Part shown: positions 52,651 through 60,902 of the stretch, piece by piece
Numbering within the stretch: position 1 is the stretch's first letter
Layout of the letters: each line of letters begins with the position of its first letter
From: Humibacillus sp. DSM 29435
GTDB taxonomy: Bacteria > Actinomycetota > Actinomycetes > Actinomycetales > Dermatophilaceae
Direction: 5' to 3'
DNA: 64,000 nucleotides
Assembly (NCBI RefSeq): GCF_001758225.1
Contig: NZ_MAST01000001.1
Location: 124,001-188,000, forward strand
Translations under genes and position numbers: made by a program
The notes under the pieces: model-generated
Database searches by the model: none
The model's input: the letters and a program-made list of their open reading frames with translations, nothing else
What the model was told of the DNA's origin: nothing

Positions 52651-52729
52651 CCTTTCGACTGTACGAAAGCGGCCACTCGACTGGGGGGGCTGGGGTGGGG
52701 GGCTGTGGTCGGGTGGGGGGCAGGGAGTC

Positions 52730-53629
52730 TCAGCCGGCGCGGGGCAGCAATGAGCGGATGGCGGCGAGCACGCGGGCGAAGGCCGGATGTTCGGGGTCGA
52801 TGAGCTCGTAGTGCCCCGCGCCCGCCACCACGTCGAGCCTGACGTCGCCGCCGGCCAGGCGAGCTGCCGACAGGTACTCGTGGGTGACCTCGAGCGGAAC
52901 GATGTGGTCGGCATCGCCGTGCACCAGCCGCACCGGCACGCGCGGGGGGAGGGAGTCCATCGGGTCCGCGACCTGCCATGCCTCGTCGTCGAGGTCGTCG
53001 GCGCCCACGAAGGCCGCGGCTGCATCGGCGCCGAGCCGCATCCTCGCGGTGGCCCGGAGGTCGACGCACCCGGCGAGCGCGACGACGCCGGCCGGCCCAG
53101 CGGCATCCGACGAGGTGGCTGACTCCGACGAGAGCGGATGCCGCTGGGCCCACGGCTGGTTGGCGGCCCAGGTGACGAGGTGGCCGCCGGCCGAGTGACC
53201 GACGAGCACGAGCGGCTCAGGCAGGTCGGGGTCGTGGGCCACCGCCGCGACGAGGGCCGTGAGGTCATCCAGCGTTCCGGGCACGCCGCCCCCCGGCATG
53301 CCGGCCCGGCGGTACTCACCCACCGCGACGTGAAAGCCGGCGTCGGCCAGAGCCTGCGCCTGGGGGCTGGCGTGGGTGCGGTCGTAGGCCTCGCGCCAGA
53401 AGCCCCCGTGTACGATGAGCACCGTGGCGCCGACCGCGTCTTCAGCAGGGCGTGGGAGGCGCACGTCGTAGACCTGGGCCGCGTCGAGACCGTAGGCCCG
53501 CGTCGCGTCGGGCGGAGGCGACGGGCGGCGAAGCACGTCGCCCACGGCGGCGTCCCCCCGGCCGTCGCGAAGGCCCGCATCGCCGTCGTGGGCAGGGTCT
53601 GCTTCGTGGGCACCCGACATGGGCTCCAT
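52730..53629 (-). CDS. Alpha/beta-hydrolase (carboxylesterase/kynurenine formamidase-like)
   Basis: A 299-residue hydrolase. The oxyanion-hole motif is VLIVHGGFW; the nucleophile is in LVLVGHSAGGHL; the Asp is near VHGDADHIVP; the His is in AGAGHYELIDP. That gives a complete triad. HGGFW and GHSAGG place it with BD-FAE/KFase-like esterases. The ATG at 53629 overlaps the start region of the divergent DUF4177 gene closely. It is not part of the mycobacterial block and appears inserted. Confidence 0.85.
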   Translation of the reverse strand: MEPMSGAHEADPAHDGDAGLRDGRGDAAVGDVLRRPSPPPDATRAYGLDAAQVYDVRLPRPAEDAVGATVLIVHGGFWREAYDRTHASPQAQALADAGFHVAVGEYRRAGMPGGGVPGTLDDLTALVAAVAHDPDLPEPLVLVGHSAGGHLVTWAANQPWAQRHPLSSESATSSDAAGPAGVVALAGCVDLRATARMRLGADAAAAFVGADDLDDEAWQVADPMDSLPPRVPVRLVHGDADHIVPLEVTHEYLSAARLAGGDVRLDVVAGAGHYELIDPEHPAFARVLAAIRSLLPRAG

Positions 53630-53660
53630 CGTGGCAGCCGGCGCTCGCTATGGTGAGGGC

Positions 53661-53816
53661 ATGACGACCTGGGAGTACCTCACCGCCCCGCTGCTGATCC
53701 ACAACACCAAGGCGATCCTCGACAACTTCGGAGCCGACGGCTGGGAGCTGGTCCAGGTCGTGCCTGGGCCCGACGGGTCGAGCCTGGTGGCCTACTTCAA
53801 GCGACCGAAGGGCTGA
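53661..53816 (+). CDS. DUF4177-type small protein (Rv3678A-like)
   Basis: A 51-residue protein, MTTWEYLTAPLLIHNTKAIL then NFGADGWELVQVVPG, matching the small proteins between the ATPases and RidA in actinobacteria, with the WEYLTAPLL...DGWELV pattern. ATG 53661 has GAGGGC upstream. Function unknown; conserved position before RidA suggests coexpression. Confidence 0.85.
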   Translation: MTTWEYLTAPLLIHNTKAILDNFGADGWELVQVVPGPDGSSLVAYFKRPKG

Positions 53817-53821
53817 AACCG

Positions 53822-54286
53822 ATGTCAACCGTAGAAGACCGTCTGGCCGAGCTCGGCCTCACCGTTCCCGAGGTCGTGCCGCCGGTGGCCGCGTACGTGC
53901 CGGCCGTTCGCGACGGCAACCTGGTGTTCACCTCGGGTCAGCTGCCCATGGTCGACGGGGCGATGGCCGCCACCGGCAAGGTCGGCGCGGACGTGACGCC
54001 CGAGACCGCCAAGCAGCTGGCGCAGGCCTGCGCCCTCAACGCCATTGCCGCCATCAAGGCCCTCATCGGCGACCTCGACCAGGTCGCCCGGGTGGTCAAG
54101 GTCGTCGGGTTCGTGGCGTCCGAGCCGTCCTTCACGGGCCAGCCGGCCGTGATCAACGGGGCCAGCGAGCTGTTGGCGAAAGCGTTCGGCGACAAGGGAG
54201 TTCACGCACGCTCCGCTGTGGGCGTAGCCGCGCTGCCCCTCGACGCTCCCGTCGAGGTCGAGGTCATCGTCTCGATCGCCGACTGA
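53822..54286 (+). CDS. RidA family protein (Rv3678c-like)
   Basis: A 154-residue protein. AYVPAVRDGNLVFTSGQLPMVDGAMAATGKVG, then QACALNAIAAIKALIGDLDQVARVVKVVGFVAS and GVHARSAVGVAALPLDAPVEVEVIVSI, the YjgF/RidA fold. The catalytic Arg of true RidA (…ARS…) is present in HARSAVGVAALP. It hydrolyses reactive enamine/imine intermediates in characterised members. Five bases separate it from the upstream small gene. Confidence 0.92.
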   Translation: MSTVEDRLAELGLTVPEVVPPVAAYVPAVRDGNLVFTSGQLPMVDGAMAATGKVGADVTPETAKQLAQACALNAIAAIKALIGDLDQVARVVKVVGFVASEPSFTGQPAVINGASELLAKAFGDKGVHARSAVGVAALPLDAPVEVEVIVSIAD

Positions 54287-54341
54287 CGGCGCCGGCCACA
54301 ACACGACGGCACGTCGACCTGACGACTCTCGGAGCCATGAG

Positions 54342-55181
54342 GTGACCCGCCTCTTCCCGCTCACCCGGGCCCCCGGTATCGCTGACCACGCGAGCCGGTG
54401 GCTGTCGGGCGAGCGGTGGCCCGAGGCGCCGCCCCGTCGGGCCAGCACCGTGATGCTCGTGCGCGACGGAGCCGCCGGAGTCGAGGTGTTCCTGCTGCGT
54501 CGCGTGGCCCAGATGGCCTTCGCACCGAGCACGATGGTGTTCCCCGGCGGCGGCGTCGACCCACGAGACAGCGAGCCCGACCTGCCATGGTCGGGGCCGT
54601 CGGCGTCCGAGTGGTCGCAGCGACTGGGCTGCGCCGAGGCCGAGGCGCGGATGTTCGTGGCGGCCGCGGTGCGGGAGGTCTTCGAGGAGTGCGGGGTGCT
54701 GTTGGCCAGCCCCGCGGTGAACGACCCCGGCGGCCCCCTTGCCGACGTGGGCGACCCTCGGTGGCGCGGCATCCGCGACGGCCTCGTGCAACATCGGCTG
54801 TCGCTGACCGACGTGCTCAGTTCGGAGGGGTTGGTGATGCGCACCGATCTCATTGTGGCCAAAGCGCATTGGCTGACGCCGGTGTTCGAGCCCCGACGCT
54901 TCGACACGTGGTTCTTCGCCGCCTTGATGCCGGGGCATCAGGTCGCCGACGGCAACACGAGCGAGGCCGACCATGCCGCATGGTTTGATCCGGCCCAGCT
55001 GCTCGAGGCGTATGCCGACGGTGACGCGATGATGATGCCGCCCACAGTGGTGTGCGTCGAGCAGGTGCGAGACGCGGCGTCGGCGAACGCGTTCGTGAGA
55101 CACGCCGACCATCTGCCGCTCATCGTGTCGGAGATCATCGACACCCCCGAGGGTCCGGCCATGACCATGGTCGAGCGGTGA
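54342..55181 (+). CDS. NUDIX hydrolase with insertion in the Nudix box
   Basis: A 279-residue protein: STVMLVRDGAAGVEVFLLRRVAQMAFAPSTMVFPGGGVDPRDS, then AAAVREVFEECGVLLAS. The Gly of the box and the REVFEECG catalytic helix are separated by about 30 residues (SEPDLPWSGPSASEWSQRLG), an arrangement found in NUDT19-like proteins. The catalytic EExG is intact. GTG start at 54342, 55 bases after RidA. It probably hydrolyses a nucleoside-diphosphate-linked substrate, possibly CoA. Specificity unknown. Confidence 0.85.
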   Translation: MTRLFPLTRAPGIADHASRWLSGERWPEAPPRRASTVMLVRDGAAGVEVFLLRRVAQMAFAPSTMVFPGGGVDPRDSEPDLPWSGPSASEWSQRLGCAEAEARMFVAAAVREVFEECGVLLASPAVNDPGGPLADVGDPRWRGIRDGLVQHRLSLTDVLSSEGLVMRTDLIVAKAHWLTPVFEPRRFDTWFFAALMPGHQVADGNTSEADHAAWFDPAQLLEAYADGDAMMMPPTVVCVEQVRDAASANAFVRHADHLPLIVSEIIDTPEGPAMTMVER

Positions 55182-55194
55182 ACGGGGCAACCGC

Positions 55195-55998
55195 GTGAAC
55201 GGTGGCGCGCCAGACCCCGACTGGGCCGGTGGCACCGTCTCCGAACGGGCCGACTGCGTGCTGTGCCCGAACCCGTCGCCGATGACGCTCGACGGCACCA
55301 ACACCTGGGTGCTCGGCGAGCCCGGTTCCGATGCGGTGGTCGTGCTCGACCCGGGGCCCCTCGACGAGGGCCATCTGCAGACCGTGCTCGAGCACGTCGC
55401 CGGCACCGGTCGGCGCGTGGCGCTCACCCTCCTGACCCACGGGCATCTCGACCACGCCGAGAGCGCAGACCGTTTCCACGCGCTGACCGGGGCTCCCGTG
55501 CGGGCCTTCGGGCGCGGACACGACGACGTTCGACCCGGTGAGGTGATCGAGGTGGACGGCCTCGAGATCGTGGCCGTGCCCACGCCCGGCCACACCAGCG
55601 ACTCCTACTCGTTCGTGCTGCCCGCCGAGAACGCCCTGCTGACCGGCGACACCGTGCTCGGTCGGGGCACCACGGTCGTGGCCTGGCCCGACGGCAACCT
55701 TGAGGCCTATCTCGACTCCCTGCACCGCATCGAGACCCTCACCGGCGCGCGGGAGGTGACCACGATGCTGCCCGGTCACGGGCCGTTCGTCTCGGATGCC
55801 GCCGCCACTGTTTCGTTCTACCTTCGTCACCGCGCCGAGCGTCTCGACCAGGTTCGTGCCGCTGTCGAGAGCGGTCTTCACGCCGCACACGAGGTGGTGG
55901 AGCGTGTGTACGCCGATGTGCCCCGGTCGGTCTGGCCGGCGGCCGAGCTCTCGGTGCAGGCCCAGCTGCAGTACCTGCGCGAGCACCCCACCGACTGA
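55195..55998 (+). CDS. Metallo-beta-lactamase-fold hydrolase (Rv3677c-like, LACTB2 type)
   Basis: A 267-residue protein. PMTLDGTNTWVLGE and VVLDPGP lead to the metal motif LLTHGHLDHAES, then PGHTSDSYSF, LLTGDTVLG and LPGHGPFV. A C-terminal helical region (FYLRHRAERLDQVRAAVESG, YLREHP) is typical of LACTB2-like nucleases. It follows the NUDIX gene by 13 bases. In M. tuberculosis the equivalent gene neighbours crp. GTG start at 55195. Confidence 0.9.
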   Translation: MNGGAPDPDWAGGTVSERADCVLCPNPSPMTLDGTNTWVLGEPGSDAVVVLDPGPLDEGHLQTVLEHVAGTGRRVALTLLTHGHLDHAESADRFHALTGAPVRAFGRGHDDVRPGEVIEVDGLEIVAVPTPGHTSDSYSFVLPAENALLTGDTVLGRGTTVVAWPDGNLEAYLDSLHRIETLTGAREVTTMLPGHGPFVSDAAATVSFYLRHRAERLDQVRAAVESGLHAAHEVVERVYADVPRSVWPAAELSVQAQLQYLREHPTD

Positions 55999-56046
55999 GC
56001 CCGTCGGGGTTGGCCCGAGTGCTGCGGCGAGACGGCCGGTCGTGCC

Positions 56047-56472
56047 TCAGGCTCTGGTGAAGCCTCCGGTGACGTGCAGCCGCCTACCCGTCACGGCGGC
56101 TGCCGCGATGCGCATGAAGCGTGGCTTGGGCCCGGCGTGCCAGGGGAAGAGCGGTAGCGCAAGCGCCTCGATGACCTCGTCGGTGTCTCGGATCTCGTGG
56201 GCATGTCCACGCACGACGACACTCCATGCGGTGGCGTCGCCATCGTCGTAGCCGTCGACCTCGAAGGCCACGGGGTGGCCGGTCGATGATGAGAGCTTTC
56301 GGCCGGCGGCGGTACGGAAGACGATGCTCCCGTGGTCGACCACGTAGTTGATCGGGAAGATGTCGGGTCCGTCGTCGGCGACGACAGCCAGTCGGCCGAT
56401 GACCCCTTGCCGCAGCAGGTTCCAGCACTCGGACTCGGGGAGCTGGTCGGTGGGGGGTGGCGAAGTGGTCAT
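56047..56472 (-). CDS. Pyridoxamine 5'-phosphate oxidase-like (F420/FMN) protein
   Basis: A 141-residue split beta-barrel protein: LPESECWNLLRQGVIGRLAVVADDGPDIFPINYVVDHGSIVFRTA, then SSSTGHPVAFEVDGYDDGDATAWSVVVRGHAHEI. It has the DUF (LPxxECWxLL) signature common in actinobacterial dormancy-linked proteins such as those near DevR. It is divergent from the USP gene, with a DosR-box-like palindrome between them at 56508-56521. No other domain is present. Confidence 0.8.
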   Translation of the reverse strand: MTTSPPPTDQLPESECWNLLRQGVIGRLAVVADDGPDIFPINYVVDHGSIVFRTAAGRKLSSSTGHPVAFEVDGYDDGDATAWSVVVRGHAHEIRDTDEVIEALALPLFPWHAGPKPRFMRIAAAAVTGRRLHVTGGFTRA

Positions 56473-56507
56473 GACGGCAGCATGCGCTCACGTCACGACG
56501 GCGGGCA

Positions 56508-56521
56508 GGGCCGAAAGTCCC
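56508..56521. promoter_or_regulatory. DosR-box-like palindrome (first)
   Basis: GGGCCGAAAGTCCC matches GGGAC-N4-GTCCC with one mismatch and keeps AGTCCC, the best-conserved half of the DosR box TTSGGGACTWWAGTCCCSAA. It lies between the divergent split-barrel and USP genes, 36 bases from the first and 121 bases from the second. Consistent with DevR control of both. Confidence 0.5.
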
Positions 56522-56642
56522 ACCAGGGGCTGTCCTTCGACTCTGGTGAGCACCCGATCTCGTAGCGCAGGCTGATGATGCGGCCCCTGTTGTGGGCCGT
56601 CGTCGGGATACAACCGATGACCGGATGACCAAGGAGATCGTC

Positions 56643-57602
56643 ATGGACCCTCATCAGATGCCGGCCGGTGCCGTCGTCGTCGGCTACGACGGATCCCCCA
56701 CGGCTGAGGCGGCCCTCGAGTGGGCGGCCCGGGAAGCCAGCGCGTGGGGCCGACCCCTGCACCTGTTGCACACTATGCGCTATCCGGACGGGTTCGCCAT
56801 GTCCCTCGACCTCGACCTCAACCCAGACCGTGACGAGATCGCCATCGCCGGCATCGAGCAGGCGCAGCGGCTCGCTCCTGGGCTCGCCGTGACCAGCGAG
56901 ACCAAGCCCGGGGGCGCGGCCTCCTGGCTCGTCGAGCTGTCGGAGCGGGCCGACCTCGTCGTGGTCGGGGGACACGGTCATCACGCTGCGCGTGCGGTGC
57001 TGGTCGGTGCGACGGCACCTCAGGTGACAGCGCACAGCAAGTGCCCGGTCGTCGTGGTGCAAGCCGACTCGGAACTGACACCGCCCCTGCCGCCGGAGAG
57101 GCCGGTGTTCTCCGAGCAGGGCGGCGGTCTGCCAGACAGCTCGACGCTGTCCGGTCGCGTGGTCGTCGGCGTTGACGGTAGCGAGTCGTGCACCGGCGCA
57201 GTCGAGTTCGCCTATGCCCGGGCCAGTCGGCTCGGTCTGGGCCTGCTCGCCGTGGGGTGCTGGTGGTGGCAGGAGAGCGGCCCCTACATGGCTGGCACCG
57301 AAGACTTCGGCTGGGACTCCAGCATCCGTGACCGCGAGCTGAGGCTCGTCTCGGAGCATCTCGCCGGATGGTCGGAGCAGTACCCCGATGTCGACGTCCA
57401 CACCATCCTCGTGCACGGCAACCCGGTGGAGGTGCTGGTCGAGGAGGCCGACCGTGCAGAGCTGCTGGTGCTCGGGACCCGGGGACGAGGCGGGTTCGCG
57501 GGGCTGATGCTCGGCTCGGTCAGCCTGCGGGTGCTGTCAGCTGCCCGGCGACCGGTCGCGATCGTCCCGTCGACGGCATCCTCTCGCAAGCGGGCTCACT
57601 GA
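56643..57602 (+). CDS. Tandem universal stress protein (two USP domains)
   Basis: A 319-residue protein with two USP domains. First: VVVGYDGSPTAEAALEWAAREAS ... VVVGGHGHHAARAVLVGATAPQVTAHSKCPVVVV (residues 10-140). Second: VVVGVDGSESCTGAVEFAYARA ... LVLGTRGRGGFAGLMLGSVSLRVLSAARRPVAIVP (160-310). Both carry the GxxGxxxxxxGS-like ATP loop (GTRGRGGF). AAGGAG precedes ATG 56643, chosen over ATG 56625. It resembles DosR-regulon USPs such as Rv2005c. Confidence 0.9.
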   Translation: MDPHQMPAGAVVVGYDGSPTAEAALEWAAREASAWGRPLHLLHTMRYPDGFAMSLDLDLNPDRDEIAIAGIEQAQRLAPGLAVTSETKPGGAASWLVELSERADLVVVGGHGHHAARAVLVGATAPQVTAHSKCPVVVVQADSELTPPLPPERPVFSEQGGGLPDSSTLSGRVVVGVDGSESCTGAVEFAYARASRLGLGLLAVGCWWWQESGPYMAGTEDFGWDSSIRDRELRLVSEHLAGWSEQYPDVDVHTILVHGNPVEVLVEEADRAELLVLGTRGRGGFAGLMLGSVSLRVLSAARRPVAIVPSTASSRKRAH

Positions 57603-57627
57603 GCAGCAGCACCTAGCAGGGCCCTAC

Positions 57628-57651
57628 CTCTCGGGACCAACGTCCCGAGAG
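57628..57651. promoter_or_regulatory. DosR-box-like palindrome (second)
   Basis: CTCTCGGGAC-CAAC-GTCCCGAGAG, perfect 10-base arms with a 4-base centre. GGGAC-N4-GTCCC equals the DosR-box core. It lies 87 bases upstream of the DoxX-like gene and 25 bases after the USP gene. As an alternative it could be a terminator hairpin, but no T-run follows. Confidence 0.55.
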
Positions 57652-57738
57652 TCAGGGACCTGCGGCCGTACCGCGTGACGCGGCTATGGCGAAGAGTCGA
57701 ACCGTAGGAACTCAGCACTCCCCGAGGAAGGCACCAAG

Positions 57739-58350
57739 ATGTCCACCACCAGCCAGGATCGCGGCCACCAGCAGACCGGCAGCGTTGAAACACCCGCGGC
57801 CGCAGGCGGAGCCAACGCCTCACCCACCGGCCTCGAGTCCCGAACCACGGGCGGCCGGTGGATGGCAGTCACCCGCATCGCCCTCGGTCTCACCTTCCTG
57901 TGGGCCTTCTTCGACAAGCTCTTCGGTCTCGGCTACTCGACCCCCTCGGCACGGTCGTGGATCTCTGGAGGGTCACCGACGAAGGGGTTTCTCAGCCACG
58001 TCGAGGTCGGCCCCCTCACCGACTTCTTCCAGGGGCTCGCCGGCAAGCCGGTCGTCGACTGGCTCTTCATGATCGGCCTGCTCGGCATCGGGCTCGCGTT
58101 CACCCTGGGCATCGCCATGTGGGTCTCGGCGATCAGCGGCGCGGTCATGATGATGATGATGTGGGCTGCCGAATGGCCGCTGGCGCGGCTGACGATCACG
58201 GGCGAGCCCAGTGGGTCGACCAACCCGATCATCGACTACCACCTCATCTATGCCCTCGCCATGATCACGCTCGCCATCCTCGGCGCCGGCCGGGTCTGGG
58301 GCCTGGCCAGGCAGTGGCGCGGGACCGCCCTCGGTCGCGTGCTCCCCTGA
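57739..58350 (+). CDS. DoxX-family membrane protein
   Basis: A 203-residue protein. A polar N-terminal 40 residues precede four hydrophobic helices: VTRIALGLTFLWAFFDKLFGLG, VVDWLFMIGLLGIGLAFTLGI, VSAISGAVMMMMMWAAEW and IYALAMITLAILGAGRVWG. The first has the LR/TLG.xFLWAxxDKL DoxX-like pattern. AGGAAGG lies upstream of the ATG. Function is unknown; DoxX relatives are linked to redox or membrane stress in hypoxia regulons. The MMMMM run is notable. Confidence 0.85.
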   Translation: MSTTSQDRGHQQTGSVETPAAAGGANASPTGLESRTTGGRWMAVTRIALGLTFLWAFFDKLFGLGYSTPSARSWISGGSPTKGFLSHVEVGPLTDFFQGLAGKPVVDWLFMIGLLGIGLAFTLGIAMWVSAISGAVMMMMMWAAEWPLARLTITGEPSGSTNPIIDYHLIYALAMITLAILGAGRVWGLARQWRGTALGRVLP

Positions 58351-58369
58351 CCCTCCCTCCACGACGCGG

Positions 58370-58954
58370 ATGGGTACGACGATGCAGACGAGTACGGGCA
58401 ACACGGGGAGCCCGGGGAGCCCTGACGCGGCTACCGACAACCAGGCCACTGAAGGTCGACGCGACGGCATCGATCACGGGCCGGTCACCGGGACCGGTCG
58501 TCACAACGACCACCCGGTGACCGTCGGATCCCTGTCGCCCGCTCGGAGCCAGGAGCTGCTCGAGGCTGGTGAGGTCGGTCGGGTGGGGTGGAGCGCCGCA
58601 CACGGGCCGCAGATCTTCCCCGTGAGCTACGCCTGGTACGACGACCTCATCGTCTTCCGCACCTCGCCCTACGGCATCCTCTCCGAGCTGGGTCGCCGCA
58701 CCCAGGTCGTCTTCGAGGTCGACGATCTCGACGAGCGGAGTCACACCGGCTGGAGCGTGCTGGCCCGTGGTTACGCCACGGGAATCGCGTCTCCGGCTCA
58801 GCTGGCCCGGCTCTGGACGGTGGACGGCGCGGAGCCGTGGGCCGGTGGCATCCGCAACGTCTTCATCGGCATCAGCGTCACCCAGCTGACGGGCCGGTTC
58901 TTCGAACCGGCCCGGCACGCTCGGCTGACGACGGAACCACCGGCGCATGGATGA
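58370..58954 (+). CDS. Pyridoxamine 5'-phosphate oxidase-like (F420/FMN) protein
   Basis: A 194-residue split-barrel protein with about 60 polar residues first. The fold starts LSPARSQELLEAGEVGRVGWSAAHGPQIFPVSYAWYDDLIVFRTSPYGILSEL, with EVDDLDERSHTGWSVLARGYATGI in the middle. It resembles the other island protein at 56047 but with a longer N-terminus. An internal ATG at 58382 is a possible start. A 23-base palindrome (58882-58904) lies in its C-terminal codons. Likely FMN or F420 binding. Confidence 0.8.
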   Translation: MGTTMQTSTGNTGSPGSPDAATDNQATEGRRDGIDHGPVTGTGRHNDHPVTVGSLSPARSQELLEAGEVGRVGWSAAHGPQIFPVSYAWYDDLIVFRTSPYGILSELGRRTQVVFEVDDLDERSHTGWSVLARGYATGIASPAQLARLWTVDGAEPWAGGIRNVFIGISVTQLTGRFFEPARHARLTTEPPAHG

Positions 58955-59141
58955 GGTGTCGCCCCGACGCCCAATCGCAGCCGGGCCACCCCGCCTGCAC
59001 CGGGAACCGGGTCGACTCGAGCCTGGCCCGGTCGCGCACCGCCTAACCTTGGGCGATGACCACCACGCACGGGCACAGCCGAGACGCGTGTCCATCCTGG
59101 TCGCGACCGGCACCACCCTGCGCGAGCCGGGGGACCGGCCG

Positions 59142-60902
59142 ATGACGGCCCCTTCAGAGCAGGACCGCCTGCGGGCGTTGCTCACGGCCAACCGGTCGAT
59201 CGTGGCCGAGCTCTCGTTGGCTGGGGTGCTGCGCCGGATCGTCGAGGCCGCCCGCGAGCTCGCGTCAGCCCGGTACGCGGCGCTAGGTGTCATCGGGCCA
59301 GACGGCCATCTCGAACAGTTCCTGCACGAGGGGGTCGACGTCGAGACCGTGGCCCGCATCGGCGCGCTGCCGACGGGGCGCGGCCTGCTCGGGGCCATCG
59401 TCGACACGTCGCGGGCGATCCGGCTGCACTCGATCGACGACGACCCGCGCGCGACCGGGTTCCCCCCGGGACACCCCTCGATGCAGACCTTCCTGGGCGT
59501 GCCGATCCGGTCGCGTGGGGCGGTGTTCGGCAACCTCTATCTCACCGACCGCCTCGACGGCCTCGACTTCACCGACGACGACGAGGACCTCGTGCTGGCC
59601 CTCGCGGCCACCGCAGGAGTCGCGATCGAGAACGCCCGCCTCTACGAGGAGTCGCGCAACCGTCAGGAGTGGCTGCGGGCGTCGGGTGAGATCAGCCGAC
59701 AGCTGCTGCAGCCAGACCCGGGCCAGGATGCGCTGGAACAGGTGGCCAACGCAGTGCTGCGTCTGGCGGATGCCGACGTGGTCACCATCGTCTCTCTCGA
59801 GCCGGAGGCCGAACACCGCGGAGGCGAGGCCCGGGCGCCGGCACGACCCCAGCGCCTCGGACGACTCGGAACCGGCGAGGTCGGGCCGGAGCGGATGAGG
59901 GTGCTCGTGGCGCGAGGAAAAGGGGCGGAGCATCTCACCGGACTGACGTATCCGACCCATGAGTCCCTCGCCCGCGAGGCGATCAACTCAGGGCAGCCCC
60001 TGACGATCGACCCGGCCGGTGACGGGGCGCACTACTTCGTGCACCTCCGGGCGGCCATGGAGGTGGGCCCGGTCATGGCCTGCCCGCTCGTCGGCGAGGC
60101 CAGTGTGCGAGCGGCGATCGTCGTCGGGCGCCGGGTCGGCGCCCGGCCCTTCGGCACGTCCGACCTCGACATGGCCCAGTCGTTCGCCACCCACGCCGCC
60201 ATCGCCCTCGAGCTGGCTGGTCGGCGCGATGACCACGAGCGCCTCATGGTGCTCGAAGACCGCGACCGGATCGCCCGAGACCTGCACGATCACGTCATCC
60301 AGCGGGTGTTCGCGATCGGCCTGACGGTGCAGTCCGGGGCCCAGCGGGTCACCGACCCGCTACTGCGCGACACCTTGCTGCGCACCGTCGACGACCTCGA
60401 CGACACGATTCGTCAGATCCGACAGGCGATCTTCGAGCTGCACCGACAGCCCGACCAGCCCCGCAGCGTGCGCTCCGTGCTGCAAGAGGTGGCCGAGTCG
60501 ACCTCTCCCAGCTTGGGGTTCGCACCGCGGCTGGTCGTGGAAGGGCCCGTCGAGACGGTGGTCGATGCAGCCTTGCTGCACGACCTCCAGGCGGTGCTGC
60601 GCGAGGGGCTCACCAACGTCGCGAAGCATGCCAGTGCCACCATCGCCACGGCCCGGGTCGTGGTCGGCGCCACGGGAGTGGCGGTCGAGGTGACCGACGA
60701 CGGGACCGGCCTCCTCGATGCCTCGGGTCTGCTCGCGGAGGACGTCACCCGCAGGCGCAGTGGGCTGGCGAACCTCGAGGCGCGCGCGGCGGCCCGAGGC
60801 GGCACCTCGGATCTCGTGCTCGGCGCCGGAACGACCTTGCGTTGGACCGTTCCCCTGCCGACGACATCGGGCATCGTGGAAGGTGACACAATTCCCACGT
60901 GA
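59142..60902 (+). CDS. devS: GAF-domain sensor histidine kinase, DevS/DosS-like
   Basis: A 586-residue kinase. Two GAF domains (about 25-170: ARYAALGVIGPDGHLEQFLHEG, FLGVPIRSRGAVFGNLYLTDR; about 200-370) are followed by the HisKA_3 helix DRIARDLHDHVIQRVFAIGLTVQ, with His in DLHDH. The ATPase has VLREGLTNVAKHASAT, VTDDGTGL and RRSGLANLEARAAARGG. Length and motifs match DevS/DosS (578 residues). ATG 59142 is chosen for family length; the frame is open to 58947. No haem-binding His can be assigned. It overlaps devR. Confidence 0.85.
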   Translation: MTAPSEQDRLRALLTANRSIVAELSLAGVLRRIVEAARELASARYAALGVIGPDGHLEQFLHEGVDVETVARIGALPTGRGLLGAIVDTSRAIRLHSIDDDPRATGFPPGHPSMQTFLGVPIRSRGAVFGNLYLTDRLDGLDFTDDDEDLVLALAATAGVAIENARLYEESRNRQEWLRASGEISRQLLQPDPGQDALEQVANAVLRLADADVVTIVSLEPEAEHRGGEARAPARPQRLGRLGTGEVGPERMRVLVARGKGAEHLTGLTYPTHESLAREAINSGQPLTIDPAGDGAHYFVHLRAAMEVGPVMACPLVGEASVRAAIVVGRRVGARPFGTSDLDMAQSFATHAAIALELAGRRDDHERLMVLEDRDRIARDLHDHVIQRVFAIGLTVQSGAQRVTDPLLRDTLLRTVDDLDDTIRQIRQAIFELHRQPDQPRSVRSVLQEVAESTSPSLGFAPRLVVEGPVETVVDAALLHDLQAVLREGLTNVAKHASATIATARVVVGATGVAVEVTDDGTGLLDASGLLAEDVTRRRSGLANLEARAAARGGTSDLVLGAGTTLRWTVPLPTTSGIVEGDTIPT

